This document shows positions 27,954 to 37,212 of a stretch of DNA of 64,000 nucleotides, piece by piece. This DNA is from Vibrio orientalis CIP 102891 = ATCC 33934. Lineage in GTDB: Bacteria; Pseudomonadota; Gammaproteobacteria; Enterobacterales; Vibrionaceae. The position numbers and the translations under genes were made by a program. Every line of letters begins with the position of its first letter. The stretch's first letter is position 1. The notes under the pieces were generated by a model that saw nothing but the letters and a program-made list of their open reading frames with translations, searched no databases and was not told where the DNA came from. Location: positions 806,001-870,000 of the forward strand of contig NZ_ACZV01000005.1 in NCBI RefSeq assembly GCF_000176235.1, written 5' to 3'.

Positions 27954-28035
27954 CATATAAATGTAACGATTGATTGAATTACATAATTAGAGTGAGCTCA
28001 CACATGATAACGATTGCATTGAATCATTTCGTGAT

Positions 28036-28068
28036 ATGTATCGAGCTGCAATACGCAACTCGATACAT
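28036..28068. terminator. Hairpin just after the LrgB-family gene
   Basis: ATGTATCGAG and CTCGATACAT form a perfect 10-bp inverted repeat with 13-base loop, beginning 5 bases after the lrgB stop on the minus strand. No T-run follows on that strand, so termination may be partial or factor-assisted; the other strand has TTT. Confidence 0.45.
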
Positions 28069-28073
28069 TTTAG

Positions 28074-28751
28074 TTAGGCAGATAGCCATACTGCGAGGGT
28101 AAAGAACGACGGCGCTAGGATAGAAGTAATGACGCCACAGACCACTAACGCAAGTGAGCTAAACGCTGCATCTTGGGGATCTTTCTCAGCGCAAGTTGCG
28201 GTACCTAGGGCGTGAGAAACGGTGCCCATGGTTAACCCTTTGGCAATAGGGTGAGTGATGTTGAGAAGATTATAGATTGGGTAAGCCATAATTGCGCCAA
28301 ACAGACCAACAATCAGTACCAAGATCGCTGCAATCGCTGGCTCACCGCCTAAGTGGCTAGAGACTTCCATTGCAATCGGGGTGGTCACCGATTTACCTAA
28401 TAGGCTGGCAATTAACGAAATATCCGCTTTCAGGTAGACAGCAATCATCGATGCGGTGAACATCGACATCACACTGCCGACACCACACGCCAACATGATA
28501 ATTCGCCAGTTGGCGCGGATCTGCGGCAACTGTTCATAAAGTGGAAACGCCAACGCAACGACAGCCGGCTGGAGCAGATAGTTAATCCATTGGTTGTCAG
28601 CATAGTAGGTTTCGAACGGCACTTTTAAGTAAGTCAGGATCGGGATAATGACCGCAATGCTGACTAACAGTGGGTTCATAAATGGGCTATTAAACTTCTG
28701 GCAAAGCCAACGAGCGGCAAAGAAGACAGCAATTGTAACCAGTAACCACAT
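28074..28751 (-). CDS. LrgB/CidB (YohK) family membrane protein
   Basis: 225 residues, almost wholly hydrophobic, with about six or seven membrane segments. The conserved family segment near residues 115-145 (L-L-G-K-S-V-T-T-P-I-A-M-E) and the later G-T-V-S-H-A-L-G-T-A block are clear. In Gram-positives LrgAB/CidAB influence murein hydrolase export, autolysis and pyruvate uptake; the enteric homologue is YohK. The start codon overlaps the LrgA-like stop by one base (TAATG), so the two are coupled. Next to cdd, the same arrangement as yohJ-yohK-cdd in E. coli. Confidence 0.93.
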   Translation of the reverse strand: MWLLVTIAVFFAARWLCQKFNSPFMNPLLVSIAVIIPILTYLKVPFETYYADNQWINYLLQPAVVALAFPLYEQLPQIRANWRIIMLACGVGSVMSMFTASMIAVYLKADISLIASLLGKSVTTPIAMEVSSHLGGEPAIAAILVLIVGLFGAIMAYPIYNLLNITHPIAKGLTMGTVSHALGTATCAEKDPQDAAFSSLALVVCGVITSILAPSFFTLAVWLSA

Positions 28752-29116
28752 TATTTTTGCCCTCCTTTAAGCATGCGATCCAGCATTAAGCCGAGTAGGA
28801 CTAAAACAATTAGCGTACCACCAACAGCGCTGGCTAAAATTGGCAGAGCGTTAGCAATTAACATATCAAAATGCTGCATCAGTCCGACACTGATAGGGAC
28901 AAACAACAACACCATGTAGCGAATGAATAAGGTCGCACCTGGCTTAACCCAATCAGATGGGACTAAGCCACTCGCCATGAGGCCGAAAAGGATCAACATA
29001 CCAATGATGCTGCCTGGAATTGAAATATCGAGAAGGTGTTGAATGTTAATGCCGGCCAACAGGCAGAGAAATATCAAGCCGATGGAGACGACATATTGAA
29101 GCAAGGTTTTCGCCAT
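28751..29116 (-). CDS. CidA/LrgA (YohJ) family holin-like protein
   Basis: 121 residues with four predicted membrane helices (about 6-25, 30-49, 62-82, 88-112) and a basic C-terminus (M-L-K-G-G-Q-K). The conserved [11 protein letters not shown] region, near residues 33-45, is the family hallmark. Considered a holin-like partner of LrgB-type proteins. Translation is coupled to the downstream lrgB-like gene. An inverted repeat 59-95 bases upstream could be a regulator site. Confidence 0.92.
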   Translation of the reverse strand: MAKTLLQYVVSIGLIFLCLLAGINIQHLLDISIPGSIIGMLILFGLMASGLVPSDWVKPGATLFIRYMVLLFVPISVGLMQHFDMLIANALPILASAVGGTLIVLVLLGLMLDRMLKGGQK

Positions 29117-29174
29117 AATCTAGTGATGTCCAACTGTGAGCTTTCAGTCGGATGAAAGCTCTAATGATTTCAGA

Positions 29175-29211
29175 GCCTAATCCCTAGTTTTTATTAGATT
29201 GGGTGATTAGG
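29175..29211. repeat. Inverted repeat upstream of lrgA-like gene
   Basis: GCCTAATC (29175-29182) and GATTAGGC (29204-29211), perfect 8-bp arms around a 21-base AT-rich centre. No T-run on the minus strand, so an operator or weak sbcB terminator; cannot be decided from sequence. Confidence 0.45.
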
Positions 29212-29257
29212 CATTCTTGTAGGGGCAGGACTTGGTCAGTATTGTTCTATTTTGTTT

Positions 29258-30682
29258 CTAGGATACTCGCTTTTGTACGTATTGGTAGATGGATTTTAAA
29301 ATAGCGATCTTCTTTTGATCACTCTCATGCTCGTGAACTAAGTTTTCCAGATTAAGCATGTAGTCTTCAATACGACTTTCGAAGTAGTCACGACAGTGAT
29401 TTGCCCAGCGCTGCTGCTCAGATTCATCTAATGTCCAAGGGAAGTTTCGTGCTCTATAGCGAAATAACAGTGGGTCAATTCGTTGATCGTTAAACGTAAT
29501 ATCAAGAGCTGTGAGGTTATTCGGATCAGTCTCACGAATAATATCCATGGCAGTCTTGTCCGCCGGTGAGAAGAAACCATCGTATAGCATGGTATCGACA
29601 TCAGAACTCTTTTCATATTCACGCTCGGCGCTATAAAGGCCAATCAGCTTTTCACGCACCTCAGGGTGTTGACGAAGCAAGGCGAGATTGTTCAGGCATT
29701 GCTCGCGGTCAATACCAATCTTTTCGGCGTTCTCAGCCGTTAATGTTTTAGCAGGCGCAAGAATAGGGCACTTGTTGAGGTGAATCAGTTTAACGGGTAC
29801 CGGCAGCTCGTCTGGGCCCAACTCAGAGTGTTTGGTGTATAGACGTTCGTTTAGCTGCTCAACGTCAAGATCAAGTAGCGCTTGCGGGTCTTTCGCTAGG
29901 TCGACACAAATCACCGCATTTTGGTTAGTTGGGTGCCAAGCGACAGGAACAACCCAACTGGTGTAGTTACACTCTTTACCAAGCATGCCTGACACATGCA
30001 TCAGCGGCGTCATGTTAACGATATCAACCAGCTCATTTAGTTTACGCTTATGGCGCATGCTTAAGAAGTAATCGAAAAGCTTAGGTTGCGCAGCTTTGAC
30101 TTTTTTCGCCATTTCAATCGTAGCAATAACGTCGGCCATCGCGTCGTGGGCATTTTCGTGCTCAATGCCATTTTCTTTTGATAAATGTTCTAGTTTAAAG
30201 CTGATAAAACCTTCGTCATTTACTGGCCACTCAATCCCTTCAGGGCGAAGTGCGTAACAAGCGCGCATTACATCTAACAGATCCCAACGCGAGTTGCCGT
30301 TTTGCCAGCTCCACGCATACGGGTCGATAAAGTTGCGGTAACAGGTGTAGCGTGTGACCTCATCATCGAAGCGAATGCTGTTGTAACCCAAATTAATGGT
30401 ATTTGGCGTCGCCAACTGTTCATGGATCTTGGCGATAAACTCGGGCTCTGACAAACCCTGCGTTTCAGCGGTTTGCGGAGTGATACCTGTGATCAGCGCA
30501 GCTTCTGGATGAGGAAGATAATCCGCCGGAGGTTGGCAATAAATAACAAGAGGCTCACCAATAATATTGAAATCCATATCGGTGCGCACACCCGCAAATT
30601 GACACGGACGGTCTTTAGCAGGGCTAGTTCCCCACGTTTCATAGTCAAAGAAGAAAAACGTAGGCTGGTGCTCTTGTCGCAT
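29258..30682 (-). CDS. sbcB: Exodeoxyribonuclease I
   Basis: 474-residue DnaQ-like 3'-5' exonuclease acting on single-stranded DNA, used in recombination and mismatch repair. The DEDDh motifs are present: F-D-Y-E-T-W-G (D13, E15), the middle Asp region in S-I-R-F-D-D, and H-D-A-M-A-D around residue 180. The SH3-like and C-terminal helical domains of ExoI follow. The C-terminus ends in the YVQKR region typical of the family. Single gene; a tcyP terminator lies just upstream. Confidence 0.96.
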   Translation of the reverse strand: MRQEHQPTFFFFDYETWGTSPAKDRPCQFAGVRTDMDFNIIGEPLVIYCQPPADYLPHPEAALITGITPQTAETQGLSEPEFIAKIHEQLATPNTINLGYNSIRFDDEVTRYTCYRNFIDPYAWSWQNGNSRWDLLDVMRACYALRPEGIEWPVNDEGFISFKLEHLSKENGIEHENAHDAMADVIATIEMAKKVKAAQPKLFDYFLSMRHKRKLNELVDIVNMTPLMHVSGMLGKECNYTSWVVPVAWHPTNQNAVICVDLAKDPQALLDLDVEQLNERLYTKHSELGPDELPVPVKLIHLNKCPILAPAKTLTAENAEKIGIDREQCLNNLALLRQHPEVREKLIGLYSAEREYEKSSDVDTMLYDGFFSPADKTAMDIIRETDPNNLTALDITFNDQRIDPLLFRYRARNFPWTLDESEQQRWANHCRDYFESRIEDYMLNLENLVHEHESDQKKIAILKSIYQYVQKRVS

Positions 30683-30774
30683 TATCTATTACCAAGTGTT
30701 TGAAATTCACCTGGGTATTAGACCATTGCGCTAACGTCATAGCAAACGAGATAAGGGCAAATCAGTTCAAATGA

Positions 30775-30807
30775 TAAAAAAATGGCCGACAAATGATGTC
30801 GGCCATT
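30775..30807 (-). terminator. Terminator of tcyP
   Basis: Minus strand AATGGCCGACA, 5-base loop, TGTCGGCCATT, then a run of T. Perfect 11-bp stem, 20 bases after the tcyP stop. Confidence 0.9.
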
Positions 30808-30826
30808 AGATATGAAGTAAATGAAC

Positions 30827-32200
30827 TTACGCTTGCTGCGTTTCCAACTGTTCATCGGAAGCTTTTTTCTTCATTAAGCGGCTGGTAATCGTACCTGCTG
30901 TCATTGCGCCTGATACATTAAGCGCGGTACGAGCCATGTCGATTAATGGTTCGATAGAGATAAGTAGCGCGGCAATAGTAACTGGTAGACCCATTGCAGG
31001 TAGCACGATAAGAGCAGCAAATGTTGCGCCGCCGCCAACACCAGCAATACCAAATGAGCTCACCACAATAATAGCGACAAGAGACAGAATGAAATTGATT
31101 TCCATTGGGTTGATGCCAACCGTTGGTGCAACCATGACCGCTAGCATTGCAGGGTAGATACCCGCACAGCCGTTTTGACCGATGGTCGCGCCAAATGAAG
31201 CCGATAGGTTAGCAATCGCTGGTGGTACATTCAGTTTATTGATCTGCGCTTCGACGTTCAGCGGAATAGTTGCCGCCGAGCTGCGAGAAGTAAACGCGAA
31301 CGTCAGTACTGGCCAGATTTTCTGGAAGTACTCTTTAGGACTCACGCCAACAAAAGAGACCAAAATACCGTGTACAACGAACATCAACAGAATCGCAACG
31401 TAAGAGGCAACGATAAAACCAAGCAAATTAAGAATGTCTGATGCGTTAGACGTAGCAACAACTTTCGCCATCAGAGCAGCAATACCATACGGCGTTAGTG
31501 CCATGATCATCTTAACCAAACGCATCACGATCGATTGAGACGCTTCAACAAAGGTGCGGATTGGTGATTCAAGCTCTTCTTTTTCGGCCATCACTTTACG
31601 TGCAGCAATACCTGTTAGCACGCCAAAGATAACCACTGCGATGATCGACGTAGAGCGTGCGCCGGTTAGATCTGCAAATGGGTTAGTTGGGATAAAGCTC
31701 ACCAGCATTTGAGGAATGGTTAAATCACTCACACTGCCGGCGCGGCTTTCCAATGCTGCAATACGAGCGGTTTCTCGTGCGCCTTCCGTAAGGCCTTCGG
31801 CGCTCAGGCCAAATGCTTGAGTAACAAAAATACCGATGATTGCCGAAATAGCTGTGGTCGCGAGTAGCACAGAGATGGTCAGCCCTGAGATCTTTCCTAG
31901 TGCACCACCTTTTTCGAGTTTAACAACAGCAGCAATCATCGACACAAGCACAAGCGGCATGATGATCATTTTCAGCAGGCCAACATAGCCGCGACCAACA
32001 ATATTTACCCACTCAAGAATTTGAGCGATAACTGGGTTGCCTTCGCCAAAGATAAGTTGAAGAGCAAGGCCAAACGTACTACCAAAAACTAAGCCTAAAA
32101 GTACCAAGCGAGAAAGCGTGCTTTCTTTTTTCTGCTGTCCGTAGAGAAAGAAGAGAATGCCGACAAATACCGCTAAAGCAGCGATCGCCATGACTGACAT
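30827..32200 (-). CDS. tcyP: L-cystine symporter (dicarboxylate/amino acid:cation symporter family)
   Basis: 457 residues, DAACS family. Hydrophobic helices throughout, with the re-entrant loop signature [10 protein letters not shown] (HP1-like), the N-G-C-A-G-I-Y-P segment in TM7 region, and a Gly-rich [10 protein letters not shown]2-like loop. Overall closest to TcyP (E. coli YdjN), a sodium- or proton-driven cystine importer; other amino-acid substrates in the family cannot be fully excluded. The 5' region carries a perfect inverted repeat near the start. Ends in a strong terminator. Probably part of sulphur supply, perhaps under CysB-type control. Confidence 0.88.
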   Translation of the reverse strand: MSVMAIAALAVFVGILFFLYGQQKKESTLSRLVLLGLVFGSTFGLALQLIFGEGNPVIAQILEWVNIVGRGYVGLLKMIIMPLVLVSMIAAVVKLEKGGALGKISGLTISVLLATTAISAIIGIFVTQAFGLSAEGLTEGARETARIAALESRAGSVSDLTIPQMLVSFIPTNPFADLTGARSTSIIAVVIFGVLTGIAARKVMAEKEELESPIRTFVEASQSIVMRLVKMIMALTPYGIAALMAKVVATSNASDILNLLGFIVASYVAILLMFVVHGILVSFVGVSPKEYFQKIWPVLTFAFTSRSSAATIPLNVEAQINKLNVPPAIANLSASFGATIGQNGCAGIYPAMLAVMVAPTVGINPMEINFILSLVAIIVVSSFGIAGVGGGATFAALIVLPAMGLPVTIAALLISIEPLIDMARTALNVSGAMTAGTITSRLMKKKASDEQLETQQA

Positions 32201-32227
32201 AATAGATTTTCCTTATGTATTCTTGTG

Positions 32228-32250
32228 AGGTATAGGTGAGATCTATACCT
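32228..32250. promoter_or_regulatory. Perfect inverted repeat upstream of tcyP
   Basis: AGGTATAG (32228-32235), 7-base spacer, CTATACCT (32243-32250). It ends 28 bases before the tcyP start, an operator-like position; the regulator is unknown. Confidence 0.55.
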
Positions 32251-32388
32251 TATAGAGTGTAGTTTGGTGGGAGGTTAATGGATCAGGACCACCCAAATGA
32301 AGTGACATTTAGGTATTAAATATAATGTTCAGTTATTAAAGGGAAAAGGTGGGGGCTATTTAAACAAATGTTTATAAATATTAGCCAA

Positions 32389-33069
32389 TTACTGATACTT
32401 CTTGAGCAGTTTTTTCATATCGACAGAGTCAATAAATTCGATTTTTTTGCTTGAGTGACTGAATAACTGGTATTGCATTGCTTGAGCAACGTCAGCGGCG
32501 TCTATTGGAATCAGTTTAGCCAACGGGCCAATCATCAATGGTTGCATTACTTTTAGCATGGTTTGGGTAACGAGTTCGTCTTTACGTGGGTTCTCTCTTA
32601 GCCCCTTAAGTGGTCCGGGCCTTGCGAATACCACCCGATCGAATTGCATTCTTTCGATGGCTAACTCCATGCGCCCTTTGCAGCGTAGATAGTGAGAGAA
32701 GGAGCGTGCAGACGCTCCAACACTCGATACAACGGCTAAATGAGTGACGCCAAGCAGTTTCATCTCTTGAGCGACTTGGCAGACCAGTTCGTGATCGATC
32801 TTCTCTAACGCTTGTTTTGAGCCTGCTTGTTTTAATGTTGTACCTAGACAGATAAAACCATATTTAGGTTGAGGCTCTTCGGATGCCCAATCAAGTACTC
32901 GTAGCTCAGGGTGCTTGAGGGTTATTAGCTTAGAGTGGAAAAAGGGTAACTCTTTACGTGACAGGGCGTAGATGCGTTCAATAGGGTCAGCGTCCAACAT
33001 TTGCTTGATTAGCTCATTACCAATCAGTCCAGTACTACCAGCGGTGATCACAATTAGGTTATCTGTCAT
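32389..33069 (-). CDS. NAD(P)-binding atypical short-chain dehydrogenase-like protein
   Basis: 226 residues. The N-terminal Rossmann loop reads A-G-S-T-G-L-I-G-N-E (residues 10-19), the TGxxGxxG-like nucleotide site of the NmrA/HTATIP2 type. A V-V-S-S-V-G-A strand sits at the usual active-site strand, followed by S-H-Y-L-R-C-K-G with Tyr and Lys in Y-x3-K spacing, and R-P-G-P-L-K-G. Related to the YraR-like oxidoreductases of enterobacteria. No substrate can be assigned. Single leftward gene. Confidence 0.85.
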   Translation of the reverse strand: MTDNLIVITAGSTGLIGNELIKQMLDADPIERIYALSRKELPFFHSKLITLKHPELRVLDWASEEPQPKYGFICLGTTLKQAGSKQALEKIDHELVCQVAQEMKLLGVTHLAVVSSVGASARSFSHYLRCKGRMELAIERMQFDRVVFARPGPLKGLRENPRKDELVTQTMLKVMQPLMIGPLAKLIPIDAADVAQAMQYQLFSHSSKKIEFIDSVDMKKLLKKYQ

Positions 33070-33244
33070 AAGTTACGTGTAGTGCGTTTACAGTCATGCG
33101 GAAAACTCCGCGCTTAATCGGTAAGCATCCAACAAACGCTGAACAATTACTGTGATCGAAAACAAACTGCACAACACTAAATGGTCGGTGAGTAAAGAAT
33201 GACAGCAGGTTTGAACAGTATGGAGTAATGGGAGTCAAGTAAGA

Positions 33245-33271
33245 CCCCGCTGGAATTAGCGAGGCCTTTTT
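33245..33271. terminator. Hairpin downstream of the 28-codon ORF
   Basis: CCCCGCT, GGAATT loop, AGCGAGG (one mismatch), with TTTTT on the plus side and TCTTACTT on the minus side. It begins 11 bases after the small ORF's stop and so may terminate that gene. Confidence 0.6.
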
Positions 33272-33275
33272 ACTG

Positions 33276-33362
33276 CTATGTTAGAGACATAGGGACTTTC
33301 TTTTGATTGCGTTGTGGAGATTTGTTCGGTTTTTGCTTATTCGATCGTTGGTTGGCAAACAT
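33276..33362 (-). CDS. Unrecognised 28-residue basic small protein
   Basis: Too short for a usual ORF list. The ATG is preceded by AAGGAGG with four bases between, about as good a Shine-Dalgarno as exists, and a hairpin follows the TAG stop. The product starts MFANQRSNKQKP and ends in PMSLT. It contains five Lys and two Arg but no Asp or Glu, plus many Gln and Asn, so it is strongly basic and probably unstructured or nucleic-acid binding. I do not recognise it. It could instead be a regulatory leader ORF, but no downstream gene in the same direction is close (the oxidoreductase start is 207 bases on). The coding call rests on start site and terminator only. Confidence 0.6.
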   Translation of the reverse strand: MFANQRSNKQKPNKSPQRNQKKVPMSLT

Positions 33363-33606
33363 AAAGCCTCCTTCACGTTACAGATGAGATAAGCGATATC
33401 ACGGCTTAAAGAATGCAGAGTTCATGCCGTTAAAATTCCCTCATCTAATTAATAAGATAGACCACAACCGCTAAAACTTTCATTATTCGACTCAGATTAG
33501 GAATCAAATTAGTAGAAAACTGTTTGAGTGTAGGGTGATTAGGGATGTTAACTCGCTGATTTCACGTTACACTCGGAGCGAAGGACTTCAGCGAAAAGGA
33601 TAAGAG

Positions 33607-34218
33607 ATGAACATCAATCTCAGCACACTGGCACCCAACCAAATCTACCACCTAATGACACAAACTGTGATACCGAGACCTATCGCCTGGGTATTAACTG
33701 AGTCCGAGGAAAGCAATTACAACCTCGCACCTTTCTCTTACTTCACGCCTGTGTCTAGTAACCCTCCACTGTTAATGTTTTCGGTAGGCAAAAAACCAAA
33801 CGGAGACGTAAAAGATACCACTCGTAATGTACTTGAAACGGGCCGAATGGTTGTCCATATTGCCCATGAAGCGTTAGCTAATGAAGTGACTCAAACCGCG
33901 GCGACGTTGGAGCATGGTGAATCAGAAGTGGATGCATCTGAGTTAGAACTTGTCGACTTTGAAGGTTTCGAGTTGCCTCGCGTTAATAATTGTCCAATCG
34001 CGTTTGGCTGTAAGCTATTTGAAGTGAAAGAGATTGGTGAAACGCCACAAAGCCTTATCTTCGCAGAAATTGAACAAATCTATATTGCTCCTGATGTAAT
34101 TGGGGAGCGAAGTGATCGGCTGGTCGTCGATGCATTGAAAGTGAATCCATTATCTCGCCTCGGTGGTAGCCAGTATGCCACTATTAATAACGTATTTTCA
34201 GTCGCAAGGCCTAAGTAA
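33607..34218 (+). CDS. Flavin reductase-like FMN-binding protein
   Basis: 203 residues of the flavin reductase domain family. Early R-P-I-A-W-V and [16 protein letters not shown] form the FMN phosphate and ring binding loops, followed by K-D-T-T-R-N-V. Likely binds FMN and uses NAD(P)H, or serves as an FMN-dependent reductase with an unknown partner. Ribosome site AAAGGA. The stop is 7 bases before cobT, making it first in an operon with cobT-S-U-C. This suggests a link to cobalamin chemistry, for example supplying reduced flavin for corrinoid reduction or for lower-ligand synthesis, but that is inference. Confidence 0.87.
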   Translation: MNINLSTLAPNQIYHLMTQTVIPRPIAWVLTESEESNYNLAPFSYFTPVSSNPPLLMFSVGKKPNGDVKDTTRNVLETGRMVVHIAHEALANEVTQTAATLEHGESEVDASELELVDFEGFELPRVNNCPIAFGCKLFEVKEIGETPQSLIFAEIEQIYIAPDVIGERSDRLVVDALKVNPLSRLGGSQYATINNVFSVARPK

Positions 34219-34225
34219 ATTCCCT

Positions 34226-35257
34226 ATGTTAGAACAACGCTATTCTGATGCTGTTTGGCATCGTATCAATCAAAAAACCAAACCTGTGGGCGCATTAGGC
34301 CAGCTAGAAACCATCGCGCACCAACTGGCGATGATTCAAAGTGTTAATGCTGGTGACCTTGTCACAAATATTGAGTTAAGTCAGCCTACTGCGGTTGTCT
34401 TCGCGGGTGATCATGGTATTGCCGATGAAGGCGTCAGCATCGCACCAAGTGCAGTGACACAGCAAATGGTGCTTAACTTTTTAGCTGGTGGTGCGGCGAT
34501 CAATTGCTTCTGCCGTGCTAATGATGTTGCACTAAAGGTGGTTGATACAGGGATTTTGATTCCTGTCGAAGATGACTCTACTGACTTTATTGTTCAACGA
34601 CTTGGCAGCAGAACCGAAAATTTTGCCAAACAAGCAGCTATGACCGTTAAGCAAGTTGAACAAGGCATCGAACTCGGTCAGCTCTTGATCACTAAGCTAA
34701 TTGAAGATGGCAGTAATATCGTCATGTTTGGCGAAATGGGCATCGGCAATACCAGCAGTGCAGCTGCGATTCTAAGTGCCTTATCAAAGCGAGATGCTAA
34801 AGATTGTGTTGGTCGTGGCACTGGCATTAGCGATGAACAATGGCAACGAAAAGTTGAGCTAGTCGAGCAAGGTGTTTCTCGCTGTCGTGATCAGGACGTA
34901 ATGAGCGTATTGGCGGAAGTAGGTGGTTTTGAGATCGTGCAAATGGTCGGAGGGTTTCTTGCCGCAGCGAAGCATAACACGCCAGTATTGGTGGATGGCT
35001 TTATTGTGACAGCAGCGGCCTATGCGGCCACTTTAATTAATCCGCACTGCCGAGATATTATGATTTTTGCCCATCAATCTCATGAAGCAGGGCACCAGTA
35101 TCTGCTCACAGAGCTCGATGCCAAGCCGATTTTGGATCTCTCACTGCGTTTAGGCGAAGGAACGGGAGCTGTACTTGCCATGCCGTTACTTCGTGCTGCC
35201 GCTGAGTTCTACAATAATATGGCCAGCTTTGAAGAAGCAGGAGTCATAGTCGACTAA
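34226..35257 (+). CDS. cobT: Nicotinate-nucleotide--dimethylbenzimidazole phosphoribosyltransferase
   Basis: Makes alpha-ribazole phosphate from NaMN and 5,6-dimethylbenzimidazole for the lower ligand of B12. 343 residues from ATG 34226 (MLEQRYSD), close to the family length; the frame extends 63 bases back inside the flavin reductase gene but that part is not homologous. Motifs: K-P-x-G-A-L-G near the start, [21 protein letters not shown] and, near the C-terminus, L-G-E-G-T-G-A with the catalytic Glu. Weak ribosome site, so coupling to the preceding gene is likely. Its TAA shares one base with the cobS ATG. Confidence 0.96.
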   Translation: MLEQRYSDAVWHRINQKTKPVGALGQLETIAHQLAMIQSVNAGDLVTNIELSQPTAVVFAGDHGIADEGVSIAPSAVTQQMVLNFLAGGAAINCFCRANDVALKVVDTGILIPVEDDSTDFIVQRLGSRTENFAKQAAMTVKQVEQGIELGQLLITKLIEDGSNIVMFGEMGIGNTSSAAAILSALSKRDAKDCVGRGTGISDEQWQRKVELVEQGVSRCRDQDVMSVLAEVGGFEIVQMVGGFLAAAKHNTPVLVDGFIVTAAAYAATLINPHCRDIMIFAHQSHEAGHQYLLTELDAKPILDLSLRLGEGTGAVLAMPLLRAAAEFYNNMASFEEAGVIVD

Positions 35258-36033
35258 TGCCATCTGCTAAATATCAATATCAACTGTTTATGCTGGCGTT
35301 AAGCTTTTTCTCTCGGATTCCGGTGCCAGCGTCTATCCCATACAGCGAAGAGCGGATGAATCAAGCGGGGCGTTACTTTGCGCTGGTAGGACTGCTTTTA
35401 GGTAGCCTGTGTGCTCTTGTTTACTGTTTGGCATCGTCTGTTCTACCTGCTTCAGTCGCGATTATCATCATGATGGTGTTTAGCCTGATGTTGACTGGGG
35501 CGTTTCATGAAGATGGCTTGACCGATATGGCTGATGGTATCGGTGGTGGAATGACCTTAGAGCGGCGCTTAACCATTATGAAAGATAGCCGCATTGGTAC
35601 TTACGGGGCGAGCGCATTGGTGATGGCGTTACTCGGTAAGTATGTTCTGCTGTCTGAATTAGTCGCGTTTGAGCGCATCGCACTTTTTATCATTGTCGCG
35701 TATACCTTATCGCGCGCTGTTGCGGCATCGCTTATCTACGACATGCCTTATGTCAGTGATGCGGATGCTAGCAAAAGTAAACCTCTCGCTCAGCAGCAGT
35801 CGAAACTGGAGCTCGCCGTACTGCTGGCAACAGGTGTGATGCCATGCGTATTACTTGGCTTACCTCTCACCATAACCTTAGTCATCGTTGTTACTGTATT
35901 CCGTTTTCTGTTTAAGCGCTGGCTCCTCGCGCGAATTGGTGGGTTTACAGGTGATTGCCTCGGTGCAGCGCAGCAACTCAGTGAATTACTGATCTATCTA
36001 ACCTTGATTGCATGGATGGTTAATGGCGTATGA
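35257..36033 (+). CDS. cobS: Adenosylcobinamide-GDP ribazoletransferase (cobalamin synthase)
   Basis: Integral membrane enzyme joining adenosylcobinamide-GDP with alpha-ribazole (phosphate), the final assembly step. 258 residues, about six hydrophobic helices. Family motifs are F-S-R-I-P-V-P in the first helix region and [15 protein letters not shown], the Asp-rich metal/diphosphate site. Overlaps cobT by one base and cobU by four (ATGA), so the three are tightly coupled. Confidence 0.96.
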   Translation: MPSAKYQYQLFMLALSFFSRIPVPASIPYSEERMNQAGRYFALVGLLLGSLCALVYCLASSVLPASVAIIIMMVFSLMLTGAFHEDGLTDMADGIGGGMTLERRLTIMKDSRIGTYGASALVMALLGKYVLLSELVAFERIALFIIVAYTLSRAVAASLIYDMPYVSDADASKSKPLAQQQSKLELAVLLATGVMPCVLLGLPLTITLVIVVTVFRFLFKRWLLARIGGFTGDCLGAAQQLSELLIYLTLIAWMVNGV

Positions 36034-36569
36034 CGATACATCTCATTTTAGGTGGCGCTCGCTCTGGAAAATCACGTTACGCTGAACATTGTGTTAGCGA
36101 ATTCGCTCATCAATCAAACAAACACTATATCGCAACGGCCATCGCTTTCGATGAAGAGATGAAAGCGCGTATCGCTCACCATCAGCGATCAAGAGGCGAT
36201 AGTTGGACAGAGCATGAATGCCCGACTGAGTTGGCTACTTTACTAACTCGCTTTGACAGTGGGGATGTGGTTCTGGTTGACTGTCTAACTCTGTGGCTCA
36301 ATAACATCATCTATAATGATGGCGTCGCGTTAAGTGAGAACCAGATACAACAGCGAGTATCAGAGTTAGTTGAAGTTCTTGGTACAACGTCAGCGCAAGT
36401 GATTCTGGTTTCCAATGAAGTTGGTTTAGGCGTCGTACCAATGGGCGAAGTTTCTCGACTGTTTGTCGATAATGCTGGTTGGATGAATCAAGCGATAGCG
36501 AAAGTGGCTGAGCAAGTGACGTTTGTCGCGGCTGGGCTGCCTATGACTCTCAAAGGTGCAAAAGCGTGA
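36030..36569 (+). CDS. cobU: Adenosylcobinamide kinase / adenosylcobinamide-phosphate guanylyltransferase
   Basis: Bifunctional enzyme that phosphorylates adenosylcobinamide and then transfers GMP to it. 179 residues. The P-loop is G-G-A-R-S-G-K-S at residues 8-15, followed by Y-A-E, and the family's [10 protein letters not shown] block (about 85-94) and V-S-N-E-V-G segment are present. The conserved His that becomes guanylylated lies in the H-H-Q-R-S-R-G stretch near residue 50. Four-base overlaps with cobS and cobC. Confidence 0.96.
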   Translation: MTIHLILGGARSGKSRYAEHCVSEFAHQSNKHYIATAIAFDEEMKARIAHHQRSRGDSWTEHECPTELATLLTRFDSGDVVLVDCLTLWLNNIIYNDGVALSENQIQQRVSELVEVLGTTSAQVILVSNEVGLGVVPMGEVSRLFVDNAGWMNQAIAKVAEQVTFVAAGLPMTLKGAKA

Positions 36570-37198
36570 CTGAATCAATGACTGAGGTGAAGACATATAA
36601 CATCTATCTGCTGCGTCATGGCAAAACACAAGGCGCACCCGCCCTTTATGGCCATACTGATGTTGCCGTTTCTATAGAGACGCAGCAATCGATTCGTAAA
36701 ACATTAACTACACAGAACTTAGGCTTCACGGCAATCGAAACCTCGCCATTAAAGCGTTGCCAAGCATTGGCTCAGCAGTTGGTGGACGATTGTCCCGCGC
36801 TTGCGTTAACGGTGACCGATAATTGGAAAGAAACCCATTTTGGTGATTTAGATGGCGTGCCTTTTGAAGCCGCGCAATCAGACTGGCCTAAGTTTGAAGC
36901 CTTTTGGCGTGACCCTGCGATACATGTTCTTCCTAACGCAGAGCCTTTAGAGCAGTTTTATCATCGAATCTCGCAGGCTTGGGATAGCTTTACCCAAGCA
37001 CTCGACCAAGATACATTGGTCATATGTCATGGTGGAACGATTCGAATGATTTTAGCGCACGTATTGCAGCTCGATTATACCAATCCGTTACTCTACTCAA
37101 CCCTACATATTGACCATCAAACATTGACCCATATACAACTCACTCAAGCTGATAAAAACTACCTACGAGTTCGTATGATTGGACAACCATTAATATAA
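36566..37198 (+). CDS. cobC: Histidine phosphatase, probable alpha-ribazole phosphatase
   Basis: 210 residues with the phosphoglycerate mutase-like fold: L-L-R-H-G-K-T-Q-G near residue 15 supplies the catalytic His, S-P-L-K-R-C the Arg, and V-I-C-H-G-G-T-I-R the second His. Removes phosphate from alpha-ribazole-5'-phosphate (or adenosylcobalamin-5'-phosphate), completing the nucleotide-loop pathway. The GTG start overlaps the cobU TGA by four bases and has AAAGGTG upstream; an ATG at 36578 is the alternative. The assignment within the broad phosphatase family depends on operon context. Confidence 0.87.
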   Translation: MTESMTEVKTYNIYLLRHGKTQGAPALYGHTDVAVSIETQQSIRKTLTTQNLGFTAIETSPLKRCQALAQQLVDDCPALALTVTDNWKETHFGDLDGVPFEAAQSDWPKFEAFWRDPAIHVLPNAEPLEQFYHRISQAWDSFTQALDQDTLVICHGGTIRMILAHVLQLDYTNPLLYSTLHIDHQTLTHIQLTQADKNYLRVRMIGQPLI

Positions 37199-37212
37199 GG
37201 TAAGGAAATAAG

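Larger units (their letters stand above)
33070..33606. other. 537-bp region between oxidoreductase gene and flavin reductase operon
   Basis: Holds a convincing 28-codon minus-strand ORF and its hairpin (listed separately). Left of these, 33070-33240 has only a short hairpin (GCGGA/TCCGC at 33098-33111) and no gene I can support. Right of the small ORF, 33363-33606 is AT-rich promoter DNA for both directions. No B12 box or other riboswitch signature is visible ahead of the cob genes. Confidence 0.6.

Noticed and set aside
33070..33244. Possible small RNA with a short hairpin at 33098-33111
   Set aside because: No promoter I can defend; the downstream hairpin is better explained as terminator of the 28-codon ORF.
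33363..33606. Cobalamin riboswitch ahead of the cob operon
   Set aside because: No B12 box (GCCACTG-like) or expected long structured leader found here or in the 107 bases before btuC.
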